64,000 nt of DNA from Desulfobulbaceae bacterium. GTDB taxonomy: Bacteria > Desulfobacterota > Desulfobulbia > Desulfobulbales > Desulfocapsaceae. The notes under the pieces were generated by a model. That model made no database searches and was not told the origin of the DNA. It saw nothing but the letters and a program-made list of their open reading frames with translations. The first letter of the stretch is position 1. The number at the start of each line of letters is the position of its first letter. Positions 60,885 to 64,000 of the stretch are shown here, one piece after another. The stretch covers positions 1 through 64,000 of the forward strand of contig JAAELB010000339.1 in assembly GCA_024227155.1 (NCBI GenBank), written 5' to 3'. A program made the translations under genes and the position numbers.

Positions 60885-61038
60885 GTAACTATTCAGCAGC
60901 ACCCCATAGGCTCACGATCAAGCTGTCCAGCATACAGGTGTATAGCTAAACCAGCCTGCTTGTGCCCCTCTGGAGCACTGCTAAACAGTTACAGTTCCCT
61001 GCTTAAATCAGGTTTTTTGCTGTTGGCTGAATAGTTAC
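60885..61038. repeat. R3 inverted-repeat element, second subfamily, full copy
   Basis: The 154-bp element has perfect 13-bp ends GTAACTATTCAGC and GCTGAATAGTTAC. Its left interior equals the truncated copy at 1224-1285. It shares CAGCACCCCAT and GGAGCACTG with the 13464/51416 subfamily. Confidence 0.85.
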
Positions 61039-61304
61039 GAGGCAAGTTTCATTGATTTTTCTTGTTAAATACGATAGGAATGGCCACTTTTTAAATATAC
61101 GAATACGTCAGGATAAGATACCGTAATAAAATTATTCATCTATAAAATTTCCACTTATAGTGGATGTCTGGATCGAAGTCTACGCTATCTGCCGCTAAAA
61201 ACATGCGGGAATGACAGCAGGGGTGGCCGACTTCGTCATGCCCGAGGTAGTTATCGGGTATCTAGAAAATAATTTCTAAGATGCTACAACTTTAAGAGTT
61301 CTTA

Positions 61305-63620
61305 ATGGGAAAAACGCTTCTTATAGCAGAAAAACCGAGTGTTGGAAAAGACCTTGCCTCTTATCTGGGCATAATCGGCAGGGGGAAAGGTTTTTATAAC
61401 TGCGAGGGGGGTGTTGTGTGCACATGGTGTATAGGGCATATTCTCGAGCAGGCTGATCCGGATGGTTATGATCCCCGCTTTAAACGGTGGAGGGCTGAAG
61501 ATTTGCCTATCATTCCAGAAAAGTGGATACTGGAGCCAATACCCAGGACCAGAGAACAGCTTCGAATCATCGATGGCTTGTTGAAAAATTCGGACAAAGT
61601 CATTAATGCGGGTGATCCTGAACGGGAAGGGCAGTTGATTGTTGACGAAGTTCTTGATTTTCTTGGTTACACCGGTCCTGCTGAGAGGCTTTGGATCTCG
61701 GCATTGGATGTTCGGACTATCAAAAAGGGTTTTGCCAATTTAAGAGACAATAATGAGTTTAAAAATATTAAGGATGCGGCCATATGCCGCTCTAACGCCG
61801 ATTGGCTTGTTGGCATCAATGTAACCCGGGGGTTAACACTTGCCGCAGGCCAGTCCAATAGTGTGCTTTCGGCAGGGCGGGTGCAGACCCCGACCCTTTC
61901 TCTGGTTGTTGACAGGGACCGGGAAATTGAGCAGTTCAGTAAGAAGCCGTATTGGGTTTTAAGGGCAACTGTTGACCATGCTGATGGACAGTTTGTGGCC
62001 ACCTGGAATCCTGATGAGCTCGCGGCTGGTCTTGATGCTGAGGGGCGCCTGGTACATGAAAATGTGGCTGAACTGCTTATCTCAAAGGTTGCCGGGCAAG
62101 AAGGGATTGTTGTTGACAAAAAAGATGTGTTAAAGAGAAAATCTCCGCCACTGCCCTTTTTACTGTCGGACCTGCAGAAAAAAGCTGAAGATAAATTCGG
62201 TTACTCTCCTAAAAAAACCCTGGAGTTGGGACAGGGATTGTATGAAAAGCATAAGGCGCTCACCTATATGCGAACCGAATGTCGTTATCTACCCAATGAG
62301 ATGTTTGAGGATGCCCCCTCTATTCTTGAAAGTCTCAGGCAGCAAAATATTGAAGGAGCAAATGGGGCTGACCACACCATCCAGTCTCCTGCCTGGAATA
62401 CCAAAAAACAGGGAGCTGAGGCGCATCATGGCATTATTCCCACGGAAGTCGTACCGAAAAATCTCACAGAAGATGAACAGAATATATATTTGCTGGTGGC
62501 CAGGCGCTTTCTGAAGCAGTTCTACGCGGATTATAAGTATTACTCAAGCAGTATAGTAGTTGAAGTAAAAGATGAACTTTGGAAAGGAACGGGAATAACC
62601 ATTAAAGATCAGGGCTGGATGGTACTCAACGATCAGCAGACTAAAGAAAAGTTTTTGCCCAAAGTATTAAAAGGGGAGCCGGTACGGATAGCAAAAGTGG
62701 ACAAAGAACAGAAGTTTACCAAGCCTCCAAGCAGGTTCACCGAGGCTTCCCTGCAAGTTGCAATGACACAGGTACATAAATTTGTGGAAGACCCGGTTAT
62801 TAAGGCTCGACTCAAGGAAAATTCAGGAATTGGTACCTCGGCCACCAGGACCAATATTATTGCTGAGCTGCAAAATCGGCAATATTTGGAGAAGAATGGG
62901 AAGATCCTCATCTCCACTCCACGGGGTCGCGAGCTTATTGATAAAATTCATCCCTCTCTGAAAAATCCGGGTATGACCGCTATCTGGGAGGATGCCCTGG
63001 ATAGGATCTGTGAAGGTGATTTGGGCAGGGACGCATTTCTTGAGGAACTGACCAAGCGAATGTCCAATATGGTCAAGTATGCCCTGGCAACCCGTTTCTC
63101 AGAGGAGGTGATGGGCAAGGTTTACCGTTGTTCATGTGGCGGGCATCTTTCACGCCTGGAGTCGAAAAACAAGCAGGGTCGCTTTTTTTGGGTCTGTTCA
63201 TCCGGAAAGGAAAATAACTGCCCCTTACGTTCAGATTTTAATGGTGCACCCGGTGCGGCGTTTATGGATCGTCCGGAAACAGGGCCCAAATGTTCCCATT
63301 GTCAGAGTGGCTATCTCATTCGCTATGAGAGTCACAGGAGGATAGGTAGCTATTTCTGGGCCTGTTCCACGGGGAAAAAGGGGAAGTGTCCACTGCTACG
63401 TGACGACAATGGGGCTCCCGGAAAACCGATTATAGACCCCGGTGCTCCAAAAGTGCCATGTCCTGTCGAAGACTGTAAAAATATGGTAACCTTGATTCAG
63501 TCACAGAATAAAAAAGATTTTTATTTCTGGAAATGCAGTGATCCTACACATCCTTTACGTTTCAATGATAACGGTAAACCGGGTGGGGAGATGACTTTTG
63601 CTAAGAAGAACAGGAAGTGA
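61305..63620 (+). CDS. topB: DNA topoisomerase III
   Basis: The 771-residue type IA topoisomerase has a Toprim domain at residues 1-150 (LLIAEKPSVGKDLASYLG, INAGDPEREGQLIVDEVLDF). The catalytic tyrosine is in ALTYMRTECRYL. The C-terminal 170 residues contain three zinc-ribbon-like repeats (CSCGGHLSRLESKNKQGRFF; CSHCQSGYLIRYESHRRIGS; CPVEDCKNMVTLIQSQNK), each with its second Cys pair or remnant. It relaxes and decatenates DNA. The RBS is weak (AAGAG), and the gene seems monocistronic. Confidence 0.95.
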   Translation: MGKTLLIAEKPSVGKDLASYLGIIGRGKGFYNCEGGVVCTWCIGHILEQADPDGYDPRFKRWRAEDLPIIPEKWILEPIPRTREQLRIIDGLLKNSDKVINAGDPEREGQLIVDEVLDFLGYTGPAERLWISALDVRTIKKGFANLRDNNEFKNIKDAAICRSNADWLVGINVTRGLTLAAGQSNSVLSAGRVQTPTLSLVVDRDREIEQFSKKPYWVLRATVDHADGQFVATWNPDELAAGLDAEGRLVHENVAELLISKVAGQEGIVVDKKDVLKRKSPPLPFLLSDLQKKAEDKFGYSPKKTLELGQGLYEKHKALTYMRTECRYLPNEMFEDAPSILESLRQQNIEGANGADHTIQSPAWNTKKQGAEAHHGIIPTEVVPKNLTEDEQNIYLLVARRFLKQFYADYKYYSSSIVVEVKDELWKGTGITIKDQGWMVLNDQQTKEKFLPKVLKGEPVRIAKVDKEQKFTKPPSRFTEASLQVAMTQVHKFVEDPVIKARLKENSGIGTSATRTNIIAELQNRQYLEKNGKILISTPRGRELIDKIHPSLKNPGMTAIWEDALDRICEGDLGRDAFLEELTKRMSNMVKYALATRFSEEVMGKVYRCSCGGHLSRLESKNKQGRFFWVCSSGKENNCPLRSDFNGAPGAAFMDRPETGPKCSHCQSGYLIRYESHRRIGSYFWACSTGKKGKCPLLRDDNGAPGKPIIDPGAPKVPCPVEDCKNMVTLIQSQNKKDFYFWKCSDPTHPLRFNDNGKPGGEMTFAKKNRK

Positions 63621-64000
63621 GGGGGGACGCTAAAGTAACATCGAGCGAGAAGAGACCACTTGTCTTAGCTTATACCCCCTTGTGGTGTGTTAGGGAAAAA
63701 CCATCCACACCCTCCAAAGTTTTCCTGCTGAAGTGTACTTCTGTGTAGTTTCTTTAAGTCTGACATTATAGCGTTGGTTGTCGGCAATCTATCTTGAGTA
63801 GCTCGGAAAAATACAGAAATAAATAGGGTATGTCATACTTTTATGTCTCTTTTGAGATAAAAAGTCTTAGAGGAAGTAGAGTTGGGGGTTTCTTTTGAGT
63901 AGCCGTGCTGTGGTTTTTGTTCGAATTTATTCGTGTTGTAGTTGTTTTGAGTTGGATTGGTTTACCCTGAAAAAATAATAGTTTATTGTCTATGAGGTTT
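63621..64000. other. Intergenic DNA to the window end
   Basis: No gene, terminator or repeat was recognised. It is AT-rich with stop codons in all frames. It may hold the promoter of a gene beyond the window. Confidence 0.4.

Noticed and set aside
61140-61270. Possible further repeat with ATGCGGGAATGACAG and GTCATGCCCGAGG
   Set aside because: It resembles fragments often seen in intergenic DNA of this group, but only one copy is in the window, so a repeat cannot be supported here.

Overview
The window reads as a chromosomal segment of a strictly anaerobic, selenium- and tungsten-using bacterium, most likely a Desulfobacterota sulfate or sulfur reducer (Desulfobulbales-like). This is inferred from gene content: multiheme c-type cytochromes, NrfD-type quinone modules, an aldehyde:ferredoxin oxidoreductase, indolepyruvate:ferredoxin oxidoreductase, class I fumarase, a TRAP transporter, sigma-54 control and a selenocysteine-containing SelD. 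No rRNA, tRNA or CRISPR array was seen.

Layout. 0-7 kb: decayed genes (a PhzF-like gene, a four-helix-bundle fragment), an EamA exporter, a hybrid sensor kinase split by a -1 frame change at an A7 run, and a thioredoxin-fold protein. 7.5-21.4 kb: a probable glutarate module: acyl-CoA dehydrogenase, glutaconyl-CoA decarboxylase alpha subunit, IclR regulator, EtfBA, glutaconate CoA-transferase AB, TRAP transporter PQM, UspA, and a PAS/sigma-54 activator. 21.5-29.3 kb: TIGR04076-like protein, a GabT/DavT-type aminotransferase behind a sigma-54 promoter, an AOR behind a structured leader, a large NAD-glutamate dehydrogenase and a small winged-helix protein. Together these two blocks could convert 5-aminovalerate to glutarate semialdehyde, glutarate, glutaryl-CoA, glutaconyl-CoA and crotonyl-CoA, with GDH recycling the amino acceptor.

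29.4-46.8 kb: a membrane spermidine-synthase-like protein, a Tat-exported small protein, IorAB, a broken paralogue of the sensor kinase, a PAN/peptidoglycan-binding secreted protein, an octaheme-tetrathionate-reductase-like multiheme cytochrome, fumarase, PilZ and EAL-HDOD signalling proteins, a small lipoprotein, a solute-binding lipoprotein, a PanE fragment and SelD with an in-frame UGA. 46.9-51.3 kb (minus strand): bacteriohemerythrin and a STAS / HATPase / cyclic-nucleotide-domain / ABC-exporter operon.

51.9-59.9 kb is the most unusual part: three NrfD-family membrane proteins (two nearly identical), a Tat-type four-cluster ferredoxin, a triheme cytochrome, two tiny membrane proteins and two cysteine-rich MerR-type regulators, with shared GGCGCA-N3-TGCGCC dyads and a sigma-54 promoter. 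No catalytic molybdopterin subunit or DsrMK lies beside them. The window ends with a YhhQ-type transporter and topoisomerase III. Four families of short inverted-repeat elements (called R1 to R4 here) are scattered through the intergenic DNA; two R1 copies supply the stop codon of the preceding gene.
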